A DNA stretch of 64,000 bases from Sweltsa coloradensis (GCA_024449915.1 JAMZAV010000447.1:620001-684000); one strand, 5' to 3'. Shown: positions 48,663 through 59,893, counted from the first letter of the stretch. Numbers and translations: made by a program. The notes: generated by a model not told the origin, from the sequence alone.

Positions 48663-50376
48663 TGTAACGACCTGGGCAGATCGTCACTGTTTAAATTGGG
48701 CGCGCATTTGTGCAACAGGTTGGTCACATCTAGGCGGCGGTGGCATTCCCCGCCACGCTCAAGTGCTTGTTAAGTGCCAAAGGTCGTACTAGCCCCCTGC
48801 TTCATTTTTACTGTTAAATTGTGTTTATTGTTTGATCACCTTGACACTGTAATCATTGATAAGGTAAGCCCGCTCATTTTTATCAATTTTTTGTATTTGT
48901 ATGTCATTGTATGTCAAGTATTCTTTAAATTGTAGAATGTTACCAGACAGTAGCTCAGACAAGGGAGCTGGTACATTATGTAGTAGTATCTTTTAAGGTA
49001 ACTGTTTTGTAGTTTGGTTACTGGGGAGTAGTTCAATTTATTTTTAGGTATGCGATAAGCTGTCACTGTTGTCATGTAGGACAATATTATTAAGCGAATC
49101 GTATAATGTACCCTTGTTTAGTTTTAGCCCCAGCTAGGGGAATTTGGTAATGTACAAGTTGGCAATAGTAACCCCACGGGAGCGCGAGGTGGCACCGCCT
49201 AGCGGCCTGCTGAGGTACTTTTTCCCTGTAGACGACAGAGGCATCGTCCTGCGCACGCGCGCACCCCCACTCCCCGGCCCCTCGCCTGTCCGTGTCCGAC
49301 TAGGGGGTTTATACTGCTGTCCCGGCGAGCTGGAGATTGAGTTCGCGCGGCCCAGCCGCACCGTCAAGTCGGCTTCTGACACTGGAGGAAGACCCCGTCC
49401 GCTACAGTTGTTACGAACCTTAGGAACGCAGCAGAGTCCAACACTTGGTGTTTGCATCTCAGCTGCCCAGGGTAACAGTTAGCCCGCGAACTCAGAGCCC
49501 CGGGTACAGGCAGCCTGCACCCAGCTTGGTGACTTGGTCCGCCGTACGGCTCATAGCATACAGAGAGCCCGCGCTGGGAACTTTTTAAACTCGCGCGTAC
49601 AACTAAACACTTAGAATATTTTCAAACATTGCCACGTTGTTAACTATCGGTTGAGATCGCAAAACGTCTAAGTCCTACAGCCAGGCCGAATTAAATTTTT
49701 GTCCTTTTGGGACTTGGTGATTTTTCACCTGTTGCTCTCGCCTAAAAACGACTAAATCCGATCTATTCTATCCCAGTTGAATGTATTTTTGCTGTTGCCA
49801 ACTTATCAACTATTTGTTTCTATTCAGAAATAGTCTAAGACTCAGCCCAGCCAAAGTAACTAATTTTGGGGCTTTGAGTATTTTCTTTCAGTTGTTTTCT
49901 ACAAGTGAAAAATCGACTAAGTCCTCGACTGGTCGATATTTTATTTTCAACTTGTATCACTTGTTATTATTTCATTTGTGCCAAACTTGTAAGACTTAAG
50001 ATTATATTTTTCGTTCGGTTTGTTTTTAGTTTATTAGTTTTACCCTGTGTCTAGAACCAAAGTTGTGAACAACTTGTTCAATGTACTTTTATAAGAAAAT
50101 ATAGCCGTGTTCTTATGAAAACTGCTTTCGGTCTGTCTGGTTCGTTCCCTTGCTAGAGCTATGGTAAGAGGTATGACACTCTCTCACACACAAACATAAA
50201 CAATCTCAACAACATTTACACGGGTTTTGCCGGGCACGCAAGTGTCTCAATCCCCAAACCACATCCACACGGGTTTTGCCGGGCACGCAAGTGTCTCAAT
50301 CCCAAACACATTAACACGGGTTTTGCCGGGCACGCAAGTGTCTCAATCCCAACCACATCCACACGGGTTTTGCCGG
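48663..50376 (+). repeat. Left LTR, inverted and 3'-truncated
   Basis: It starts TGTAACGACCTGGGCAGATC and matches the right LTR at roughly 95 percent in inverse orientation. It lacks the last ~120 bases. Four units of a 47-49 base tandem repeat (starting 50221, 50270, 50317, 50364; CGGGTTTTGCCGGGCACGCA) precede the break. Confidence 0.8.
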
Positions 50377-51350
50377 CTAGTTGGTTTAGTTGAGGTTGAT
50401 GCAGTAATTTCTCTCAGCAGGCAGGAGCAGTCGACTAGCAAAAGCTATGGGCCTAGGGCCGTCCTCACCATCCTGCAACAGTACTGCACCTAAGCCTTGT
50501 AAGCTGGCATCACACTGTACTGTAAAACTCTATCCATGTCTGGCAAGGCAAGGCAAGTGTCGGCGGTTAGTGCGCCCCTCAGTTCATTGAAAGCGTTTTC
50601 TTGTTTCACCGTCCAAATCCACTTTTCCTTTTTCCTCAGCAAATTAGTGAGTGGGGCTGCCATCTTGGAGAAGTCTTTGATGTAAGTACGAAAGAAGCCT
50701 ACTAACCCCAAGAACCTTTGGATGTGTTTGGGCGTTTGGGTTTCGGTAAGCGTTTATCGCGACCACTTTCTCTGGATCTGGACCAACTTTCTGCGCCTGG
50801 ACGACATGGCCAAGGAGATGGATCTTGCTGCATCCGATACTCACTTTGCTAGGGTTGATGGTAAACCCTGCTTTGGCAAGCCTTGAGAATACGTCCTTAA
50901 GATGTTTGGCGTGGCTTTCCCAGCCCGTTGCTGTATATGACCACATCGTCAGGAATGCCATACAGTATGTATATTGCCGCCCCCTCTAGCACCTTGTCCA
51001 TCACTCGTTGAAAGGTGAATCCAGCACCAGCAGACCAAACGGCATTCTCTTATACCGAAAGGACCCTCGGTGTGGGGTGATAAAAGCTGTGAGGCCCTTT
51101 ATGCTGCGGTGTCATCGCGATTGGTGGTTAACCTTGACTGAGGTCTATTGTTGAGAAGATCTTTGCCTTGCCTAACTGCGAGAAAATGTAGTCGATGCGA
51201 GGCATGGTGTGTGGATTGATTCTGCTTTTGCTATTCACTGGTCGGTAGTCGAGGGCAGAGGCGCCATTTTGGGACCAGCTCCTGGTGCCCCTTTTTTCTT
51301 TAAGAGCACAGGGCACGACGCCCATCTACTGTCGCAAGGTTCTATATGTC
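50377..51350 (-). pseudogene. Ty3/gypsy pol fragment: reverse transcriptase to start of RNase H
   Basis: Broken minus-strand frames show DYRPVNSKSRINPHTMPRID, then FSTIDLSQG, PDDVVIYS, VGFFRTYIKDFSKMAAPLTN and the RNase H start DASLQGLGAVLLQ. The catalytic block has PDD where family members have YxDD. Several frameshifts and stops are present. The coding match ends at the junction with the inverted LTR near 50377. Confidence 0.8.
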
Positions 51351-51689
51351 GTCGTCCCACAGTTTATCGATAACGCTGTCCAGTATCAACCTCTTAGCCG
51401 GGGTCATCGGTCTTGGTTTACTCCGGTATGGTGTATTGTCCCCCACATCTATCTCATGTGTGACTCTGCACAAGTCCTGGTTTCTTGGTAAACAGTCCCT
51501 TCTCAAAGAATCATTCCGACCTCACCTATGAGTTTTTTTCGCCTCTGCCGGACCTTCAACTTTGGCGATTGTCTCTCAGTCCAACTGGGGTGCTTGAAGA
51601 GAAGCTGTCCAGTCTGCCGGGTTTTCGAATGGCACACTTTCGTGTGGATTGTTTACGGTGGTCCAACCCTCGATGGTGACTCTGGGTCT

Positions 51690-51960
51690 ATGCCCGTCTT
51701 GTAAAGGAAATCGCGACCTAAGATTATGGGTCGCGACATCTTCTGCAAGATAAAAACTTATGCCTCAAGAATTCCCATGCCAGGTCATATCTGCCATATT
51801 GACCTTTGATTGCCACCTGCCCTTGTGTTATCTTAAGTTGGTTTCTTCGATGTTCGTCTTGTCCCCCCGTTGTTCTAATCGTTCAGCTATTGTTGCATCG
51901 ATCAGACTGGCAGATGCTCCAGTATCCAGGAGAGCTAGGTAGTCGTAGCCCGCCATGGTA
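51690..51960 (-). pseudogene. Ty3/gypsy aspartic protease remnant
   Basis: LALLDTGASASLIDATIAE carries the DTG active-site triad. IILGRDFLYKTGI further on matches the C-terminal part of retroviral-type proteases. A stop and frameshift lie between them. It sits between gag and reverse transcriptase, as expected. Confidence 0.7.
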
Positions 51961-52151
51961 CCTTGAGCAAAGGTTCCATTGTATAGATTGAAGGGGAGTA
52001 TTTACAAGGCTAGTTACCGTGGAATTTTTCGATTGTAGTCTGCCTCCGTTCTTGTTGGCTAACTTCCGTAACTTTGATTTTCTTCGTTTTATTTGGTTGG
52101 TCCGAGAACACACTTCTGGGGTGGTGGCAGCACGTTTCCCTCCGCACTTAG

Positions 52152-54195
52152 TTAGTCGCGGGAGGTGGCTTTGGCGGTTTTTTGTCGTCTTGTCTTCATT
52201 CCTGGCCACAGCTTTGTTGGTCTTCTTTCGCTTGTCTCATTCTTGTTCTGGGTGTTCGGGCATTCTGAGGCATAGTGCCCCTTCTCGTTGCACCCATAGC
52301 AGCGAATGGAGCTCTTGTCTCTTTCTTTAGACGATGATCGGTGAGTTTCCTGAGACGAGCTGCAAAGAATGAGATGGTCGGTCCTCGCGCTCCTTGTATC
52401 TGTCTCGGGAGTTGTCTCGCAAGCGCCAGTTTGGAGATCCACTCCCTTGGCTTGTAAACTTGACATGTTTTACACCGGATTCGGATCTCCTACCTCTGTG
52501 ACTGTCTTCACTCCGTCTCCTGATGTAGGTTAAACTGCCCCAACCTTGGTAGTATGGGTCTAATGCTTGCAAACCAACCGAACCATGTCTATAAGAGTCT
52601 TTCATCTGTCTCTCTTCTTCCCCGCTCCGACGCCGGTTCTATTGGCGTATTCGGCAGGACCCAGAGAGGCATTGTAACTGGGAGCTAGGGTCGGCTCCAC
52701 GAACCTCGCCGCCGATGGAGGGGGCTTGTATTGTCTTTCGTGGTAAACCGCTTCTTGTATAGCCCGTGCGTCCTTTGCCATCTCGCGGAGGTCGTAGTAC
52801 TTTTGTTAAACGTGGTACCTGACATACTCCGGATGCATTTGTCTGAGTACACGCTTAACTTTTTCTGCATCAGTGTAATTCCCATCGAGTTTTTCGTAAA
52901 AATCATGGATCACCTGGATGTATGTAGATAGTGGCTCATCTGGGTGTTGTGTTCGCTCCTCCAAGTCCCTTTTTAGGCGATCTTGGTAATCCGCTGCCTC
53001 GTATTTATCGTTAAAGGCATGACAGAAGGTGGCCCAGTTAGTAAAGCCACCGGTAAAGCGCCACCATCTTGCTGCCTCTCCCCTTAGGGCATTAGGCATG
53101 CCTAGGGTCATCACTTCGTCGATGTGCAGGCCTGGTCTGGATGAGGCGAACCTTTCGAACTCTGCCAAAAATTCTGATGGTGTCTGTGAGTCACCATGCC
53201 CCGTGAACAGTGGCAATTTTACGTCCTTTAACATCCATTGGGCGCCAAGCCTGTAGCTTATGTCTGAGTGCTGCAGGTCGGAGTAGTGTTGCCTTCTTTG
53301 AGCCGGATAGGGGGTCTCGAAGCCAGTTTCCTGGTCCCTGTTCCTCCGCATCCGGGGGTCAGAAGGGTATATTTGGTCTAGTCTGTTTCCCGTTGTCCGA
53401 TTAGCCTCATGGTGGGCGGTATACCCGGGTGTGCGGTTCCAAAACCTTGTAAGGCTTGTGGGGTTGGCACAGGGGCTGGCGATGTTCCTGTTTGTACGGA
53501 GTGTTGAGCGGAAATGGCTCCAAAAAGCTCGACTGACTTTTGTAAAAGGCTTGCCAGCTCGTCCAAACTCCTATTTAGATTCGGGTTAACAATATTTTCC
53601 CCTCGCACATAGCGGTGGTCCTGTACTCGACCAGGCGTGTGGTATTTGCCTGGTGTATACAGGGATTCCTGGTGGATGCTCTGATCTATTGTGGTAACTG
53701 GAGGCATATAGCTGAACCGGCCTTCATTCGGGTATTTGGGCTGAAGCTCCTAATATAATCAACACTGTCTTTTAATTTCTTATAGATCTCCGGCGACTGC
53801 GGGTCTCTTTGACTCTCCCGGTGTATGTTTAAAAACGTTTTCCTCCCTTCTGTTGGAGGCGCGAGAGTAGTAGCATTAAAGGGGCTGTTGTAACCTGCCG
53901 AGCTTGTACTGAATAGAGGGCGTACCATAAACTCTGGAGGTGTATTGTTGCCCCCCGTCTCTTCTACGACTCGCATCTTTGTTTCTGTTAGCTTTCTAAA
54001 ATCTTCTTGCAAAGTTGGCTGCTTCCAATCATCAAAGCGGCTTCGATTCAACTGCCTTTCTTTTATGAGTGTGATATCTCCTGCTTCTCTAACATGTTCG
54101 CTTTGAGGGAGCCCTCCCGTGGCTCCTTCGGTATAATATTTATTCGCCCCTACGTCTCCTAATAGAGAGCTTGAGTCCTCTTCCACAACTTTCAT
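52152..54195 (-). pseudogene. Ty3/gypsy gag remnant with zinc knuckle
   Basis: Starting at an ATG at 54195, broken frames run leftward. The block at 52806-53351 resembles a retrotransposon capsid domain (PLFTGHGD, FLAEFERF, RWWRFTG, FNDKYEA). Downstream at about 52270-52320 is a CCHC knuckle, CYGCNEKGHYASEC. At least four frame changes are needed to pass through. Confidence 0.75.
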
Positions 54196-54430
54196 AGCTG
54201 CACTACTGGGCCCCCTTGGCCTCCGTGAGCCATGTCGTCAACTAACCTAGCACAGAGAGACCTCGTGCTTGCAGCACTAATAACCCAAGTGCTGCTCTTA
54301 ATTTTTTACTCGGCGTAATCTGAACTAAACCTTAAAGCAAATAGTAATTGCCAGACTATCAATTGTTTATCACAAACCGAATGTCCTGCTACATACACAA
54401 TGGTCTGAGTCACTTTGCGACGTGACTCAA

Positions 54431-54448
54431 ATCCCGGACGAGCCCCCA
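54431..54448 (-). promoter_or_regulatory. Primer binding site, tRNA-Pro type
   Basis: The minus strand reads TGGGGGCTCGTCCGGGAT six bases after the LTR end CGTTACA. This 18-mer is the sequence known to pair with the 3' end of tRNA-Pro in several retroviruses. It fixes the right LTR as the 5' LTR. Confidence 0.85.
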
Positions 54449-54454
54449 ATTATC

Positions 54455-57137
54455 TGTAACGTACCCCTTCCCCTGACCCCCTGGCACGTGTCTAGGGCGA
54501 TTATTTTGCAACGAGGATCATCGGGAGGAATGTGTTACAAGATACTTATTCCCTCAATTGGCTGAAGTGGGTGTGTGTGTGTGTGTGGGATTGAGACACT
54601 TGCGTGCCCGGCAAAACCCGTGTGGATGTGGTTGGGATTGAGACACTTGCGTGCCCGGCAAAACCGTGTGGATGTAGTTGGGATTGAGACACTTACGTGC
54701 CCGGCAAAACCCGTGTAAATGTTGTTAGATTGTTTATGTTTGTGTGTGAGAGAGTGTCATACCTCTTACCATAGCTCTAGCAAGGGAACGAACCAGACAG
54801 ACCGAAAGCAGTTTTCATAAGAACACGGCTATATTTTCTTATAAAAGTACATGACAGTTGTTCACAACTTTGGTTCTAGACACAGGGTAAAACTAATAAA
54901 CTAAAACAAACCGAACGAAAAATATAATCTTAAGTCTTACAAGTTTGGCACAAATGAATAATAACAAGTTTATACAAGTTGAAAATAAAATATCGACCAG
55001 TCGAGGACTTAGTCGATTTTTCACTTGTGGAAAACAACTGAAAGAAAATACTCTAAGCCCCAAAATTAGTTACTTTGGCTGGGCTGAGACTTAGACTATT
55101 TCTGAATAGAAAAAAATAGTTATAAGTTGGCAACAGCGAAATACGTTCAACTGGGATAGAATAAATCGGACTTAGTCGTTTTCACGGCGAGAGGGAACAG
55201 GTGAAAAATTACAAAATCCCAAAAGGACAAGAATTTAATTTAGGCCTGGCTGCAGGACTTACACGTTTTAGGCGAGAGCAGGCTGAGCAGCAGATGAAAA
55301 ATTACCAAGTCCCAAAGGACAAAAATTTATTCGGCTGGCTGTAGGACTTAGACGTTTTGCGATCTCAACCGATAGTTAACAACGTGGCAATGTTTGAAAA
55401 TATTCTAAGTGTTTAGTTGTACGCACGAGTTTAAAAAGTTCCCAGCGCGGGCTCTCTGTATGCTATGAGCCGTACGGCGGACCAAGTCACCAAGCTGGGT
55501 GCAGGCTGCCTGTACCCGGGGCTCTGAGTTCGCGGGCTAACTGTTACCCTGGGCAGCTGAGATGCAAACACCAAGTGTTGGACTCTGCTGCGTTCCTAAG
55601 GTTCGTAACAACTGTAGTGGACGGGGTCTTCCTCCAGTGTCAGAAGCCGACTTGGCGGTGCGGCTGGGCCGCGCGAACTGAATCTCCAGCTCGCCGTGCC
55701 AGCAGTATAAACCCCCTAGTCGGACACGGACAGGCGAGGGGCCGGGGAGTGGGGGTGCGCGCGTGCGCAGGACGATGCCTCTGTCGTCTACAGGGAAAAA
55801 GTACCTCAGCAGGCCGCTAGGCGGTGCCACCTCGCGCTCCCGTGGGTAGTCGGATAGGGCCTAGATGGATGACAGTGGACGGTGTACTTCCTTACCGACT
55901 GCTGCAGCGGCCACCGTCGCTACCACCCAAGGCGGCCCGGAATGGTAGTGCCGTGTTGGCAGGATGGTAGCGGGCTAACCTTTTAATCGAGGGTTCGATG
56001 GTTCAAATCTCCGTCAAAGCGATTTTTTTTATATTCTATTCTTATGTTTTTCTATTAAAACAACAGAATAGTAACAATAACAATGAATGAAACTCCTTTT
56101 CGGGGGAAAATCCTTTTTGGTTCAGGATGACAAAAATAATAATTAGTATTAATAAATCTCCTTTTCAGATGAAAGTCCTTCATATTTTCCATAGAAATAG
56201 GTTTTGTAGGTTTTTTTGGGTAATGAATGGCAAATGTTGTACAAATAAATGCAAATAATAATAATAAATAATAAATAATAAAAATTAAAAATTAATAAAT
56301 CTCTTTGCGGATGAAAGTCCTTTATAATTTAAATAGAAACGTCAAAGGTTTTGTTGGTTTTTGGTTTATGAATGGCAAAAATAATATTTAATATTTCGGG
56401 TAAAAGTCCTTTATATTTTAAATAGAAACGTTGTAGGATTTCTAGTTTTTTTTTAACGTCCGCTTTAATGTATATTTACCTAATATAATTAATGAAATCA
56501 TAATAAAACACAGCAAACAAGTTACCTTGTTAAACCACGCGCCTAACCGCGTGACGCGCCAACTACCTTTATCGACTCCAAGTGTAATCCATCTAGGCCT
56601 AAGTCGACACTAGCTCCCGTGGGGTTGCTATTGCCAACTTGTACATTACCAAATTCCCCTAGCTGGGGCTAAAACTAAACAAGGGTACATTATATGATTC
56701 GCTTAATAATATTGTCGTACATGACAACAAACAGTGACAGCTTATCGCATACCTAAAAATAAATTGAACTACTCCCCAGTAACCAAACTACAAAACAGTT
56801 ACCTTAAAAGATACTACTACATAATGTACCAGCTCCCTTGTCTGAGCTACTGTCTGGTAACATTCTACAATTTAAAGAATACTTGACATACAATGACATA
56901 CAAATACAAAAAATTGATAAAAATGAGCGGGCTTACCTTATCAATGATTACAGTGTCAAGGTGATCAAACAATAAACACAATTTAACAGTAAAAATGAAG
57001 CAGGGGGCTAGTACGACCTTTGGCACTTAACAAGCACTTGAGCGTGGCGGGGAATGCCACCGCCGCCTAGATGTGACCAACCTGTAGCACAAATGCGCGC
57101 CCAATTTAAACAGTGACGATCTGCCCAGGTCGTTACA
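54455..57137 (-). repeat. Right (5') LTR with nested DNA transposon
   Basis: The minus strand starts TGTAACGACCTGGGC and ends CGTTACA at 54455, just before the primer site. It is 2683 bases including a 766-base DNA element, so the original LTR was about 1.9 kb. Near its end are three tandem units of the 47-49 base repeat. A second copy of the GACTTAGACGTTTT-type block near 55240-55350 is absent from the left LTR. Confidence 0.8.
55847..56612. mobile_element. Mutator-like non-autonomous element with 11-bp target duplication
   Basis: The flanks GCTCCCGTGGG (55836-55846, 56613-56623) are identical, and the left LTR shows the empty site. The imperfect inverted ends are TAGTCGGATAGGGCCTAGAT and ATCCATCTAGGCCTAAGTCG, ACACTA. 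Inside are a tRNA-like stretch (GGTTCAAATCTCC) and four degenerate ~100-base tandem units (56085-56460). The 9-11 bp duplication suggests the Mutator group. Confidence 0.7.
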
Positions 57138-57434
57138 AACGTTCATATTTTACATTGACATAAAGATAATGTTGATGTAGTGCCTCTTGAAAGAAAAAGT
57201 TGAAAAAGTTGGTCAAAATTTATAGAAATAAGGTTTTAATATAAGTCTTTTACAGGTGTATAATGAACAAGTAAATAAATAAATACATATAAAATAAATA
57301 AATAAAATAAATAAATATCAAGTAACTATAGAAAAAGTAAGGAGATTCCACATAAAAACGTAATCATTAGACAGAAATATTCCAAAAAGCTCATCCATCA
57401 ACGCGACTGAAAAAGCGTTCGCGAAGCGGCCTTG

Positions 57435-58698
57435 TATATATAAATATTATTTACGATATAAATTTTGTTGGTACCAAATCAACTCCACCCCACCCCCGAT
57501 ACCCCAGACAACACCACATACCATACAACGCTCATCGACTTGTGAACTTGGTTCAAGACTTCAGGCTTGCTTCAGGACAAGTTTTTTTTTCTTTGAAGTT
57601 TCAAGTCCTGCATGATTGTTGAATAGCAGGTATAATGTTTACAAATCTGCAACTAGCCAGCCACCCTTTCTTGTGGAATGAATGGTCTCTCTCACTCTCT
57701 CTCTCTCTCTGTCCGGCTTCTCGCTCGCGCGCCCAAGAAACATGCAGACTGTTGTGGTAGTTCAGAGACTTTGCTATAGAGTATAGAGGGCACAACTTTC
57801 GCACCAAATTTTATCCAATTTTACATTTAAGATTATCGCTTGTCTAATTAAGTTACGGCTACGAAATTCGTAATTCTTTCTAATTTGAACCCCCGAATAG
57901 ATGCCCATTGAATTTTTTGTTAGTATTTGGTCCCATTAAAAAGTTGTCTTTAAAAATTATTTGCTGATAAGCCAACGAAATTTTAAGAAATCTGAACAAA
58001 ACGCATTCATTTGACAGAAGTTCTCTGTACGAGAAAAAAAAATCATCGGTATTGATCTATTGGTCTAATAGTTATATACAATTTACTTTACCACTACAAA
58101 ATCAACAGTCCTCCTTCCTAAGTACTGGATCGATGGGGGGGGGGGGATCCTACTCAGATTTAAATTACTCGCGTACGTCAGCTTTATTTCAAATTCGAAA
58201 TACCGACCGTCAATAATTTCTCGGACCCGAATTCGGACGATCAATATCATGGGTTCGAGAATATTCCAGTCAACGAGTACTCCCTAGTCCTTTCCAACAA
58301 ACAATACCATCACTGAGGGCCACTTGTCGCTGAAGGCATTGAAAAAAAAACTACGAAATGTCAAACAAACAACAGTGAAATAGAAACCGTTGCGTCATAG
58401 TTTCCCGACCAATCACACCGCATCGTCCGAGCCGGTCCTCCGCCTGTGATTGGTCGACGATTGTCGCGGGAATAGACCTGGCGTTCGGCCCGACCGGACA
58501 ATGGCCCAGTAACTTACGCTAAACATGCGTAGTAACAACGTATCGCAATCGATTTCTTCCGAGACGAGTCGAAATGAGGCGTACTAATTAACCACACGTA
58601 AAACTATTTTTAGAGGGGTGTCACGTAAAACTATTTTTAGAGGGGTGTACAAGGTGATAAGTTCGTCAACACCAAAGTCAACACTAAGCATGCGTTAT
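57435..58698. other. Intergenic, with a CG-rich inverted CCAAT region
   Basis: At 58400-58470, CGACCAATCACA and TGTGATTGGTCG form an inverted pair in a CG-rich block. A direct 25-base duplication (ACGTAAAACTATTTTTAGAG, then GGGTGT) occurs at 58600-58648. No gene is recognised nearby. Confidence 0.4.
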
Positions 58699-59893
58699 TT
58701 GGATGAGCGTAGCGAAGATTCCATTTCACTACACTGTCACTGGAGAAAAAAAGATCCGGAATGTTTTTCTTTCTTTCTTTCTTTCTTTCTTTTTGTATTT
58801 TTGTGTGTCTGTTAGCACGATTCCGGCTAAACCGATACTCAAATTGCGATGGAATTTTGTTGAGGCCTTCGAAATCTCAAAACTTAGAACTGCCACGTTT
58901 TTGAGCGCAATAAAATCGCAATTTTACGATTTTTTTTATTTAAAAAAAATTTCTTCGACTTATAACACCTACATGCTTTATCCGATTGTAATGATTTTTT
59001 CACAGAACCTTTATTTTATAAACTAGGAAAACGCTTAAGTCCCGCCGCGTTGTTGGATGAGCGTAATTGGTGCATTGAGTTGTTCAGTGTTATGCGGATT
59101 TTCTGTTGTACTGTGAAAAAATCATTACTTAGTTGATTTTTTTAAAATTAATTTAAATTAAATAAAAAATAAACTTTAAATTTTAATTTTTTTTAATTAT
59201 TCATAATTTAAAAAAGAAAAAAATCGTAAAATTTCGATTTTCATAACAATAATTTTTCGATTGCGCTCAGATTTCACACGAATATATAAATTCATGAAAT
59301 TAAGGTTCTGTGAAAAAATCATTACGATCGGATAAAGCATGTAGGAAATCGAAAAAAATCGTAAAATTGCGATTTTCATGAGAAATAATTTTTCGATCGA
59401 TTTTTCCCCCCGTGCAGTTCTTCGTTCAGAGATTTCATAGACCTCCATAAAATTTCATCGTAATTGGAGTATTGGTTTAGCCGGAATCGTGTTCACAGAC
59501 ACACAAAAATACAAAAAAAAAAAAAAAAAAAAAAAACATTCCGGATTTTTTTCTCCAGTGTAGTGAAATGGAATCTTCGCTTCGCTCGCTACGCTCGCTA
59601 CGCTCATCCAATTAATATATTCGTGTGAAATTTGAGCGTAATCAAAAATTATTTCTCATGAAAATCGCAATTTTACGATTTTTTTCGATTTTTAAAATTT
59701 CTTCGGCTTATAACACCTACATGCTTTATCCGACTGTAATGATTTTTTCACAGAACCTTAACGTTTGAAATTTGAGCGTAATCGAAAAATTATTTCTCAT
59801 GAAAATCGCAATTTTACGTTTATTTCTCGTTTTTAAAAAATTACGCTCATCCAACAACGCGCCTGAAAAAGCGTTTGCGAAGCTTCCTAGTTT
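58699..59893 (+). mobile_element. Helentron-like element B6, split by B7
   Basis: It starts TTGGATGAGCGTAGCG and has a B-type body. It is interrupted at 59022/59611 by B7. It ends CATCCAACAACGCGCCTGAA, AAAGCGTTTGCGAAGCTTCC, TAG before T (type-2 end). Removing B7 restores the B consensus exactly in length. Confidence 0.8.
59023..59610 (-). mobile_element. Helentron-like element B7, nested in B6
   Basis: It is CTAGGAAAACGC to CTACGCTCATCCA. Its flanks are a single A on each side. The host sequence reads TTATA-AA-TTAATATATTCG once it is removed, equal in length to other B bodies, so there was no target duplication and insertion was between two Ts (minus strand). Confidence 0.85.

Larger units (their letters stand above)
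48663..57137 (-). mobile_element. Rearranged Ty3/gypsy element with inverted LTRs
   Basis: The outer ends are TGTAACG and CGTTACA, flanked by AACG on both sides (48659-48662, 57138-57141). The right LTR (54455-57137), primer site, gag and part of pol read leftward. The left end is an LTR in the opposite orientation (48663-50376), joined directly to truncated pol. Most of RNase H, integrase and the normal 3' LTR are absent. All frames are broken, so it is dead. No envelope-like frame is seen. Confidence 0.8.
47986..57434 (+). mobile_element. Helentron-like element A4, split by an LTR element
   Basis: The 5' part 47986-48662 starts TTGGATGAGCG. The 3' part 57138-57434 ends with the type-2 stem (AACGCGACTGAAAAAGCGTT) and GCGAAGCGGCCTTG, where CTTG replaces CTAG. 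The body is A-type with an extra partial internal repeat (48600-48660). The LTR element at 48663-57137 interrupts it at AACG. Confidence 0.75.

Noticed and set aside
49134..49482. Frames of about 110 codons on both strands, repeated at 55537-55830
   Set aside because: They lie within the GC-rich part of the LTR, are present in both LTR copies, and resemble no known protein. Chance frames are more likely.
50221..50390. Regular 47-49 base repeats that could look like a CRISPR array
   Set aside because: Units are contiguous tandem repeats inside an LTR of an animal retrotransposon, with no spacers.
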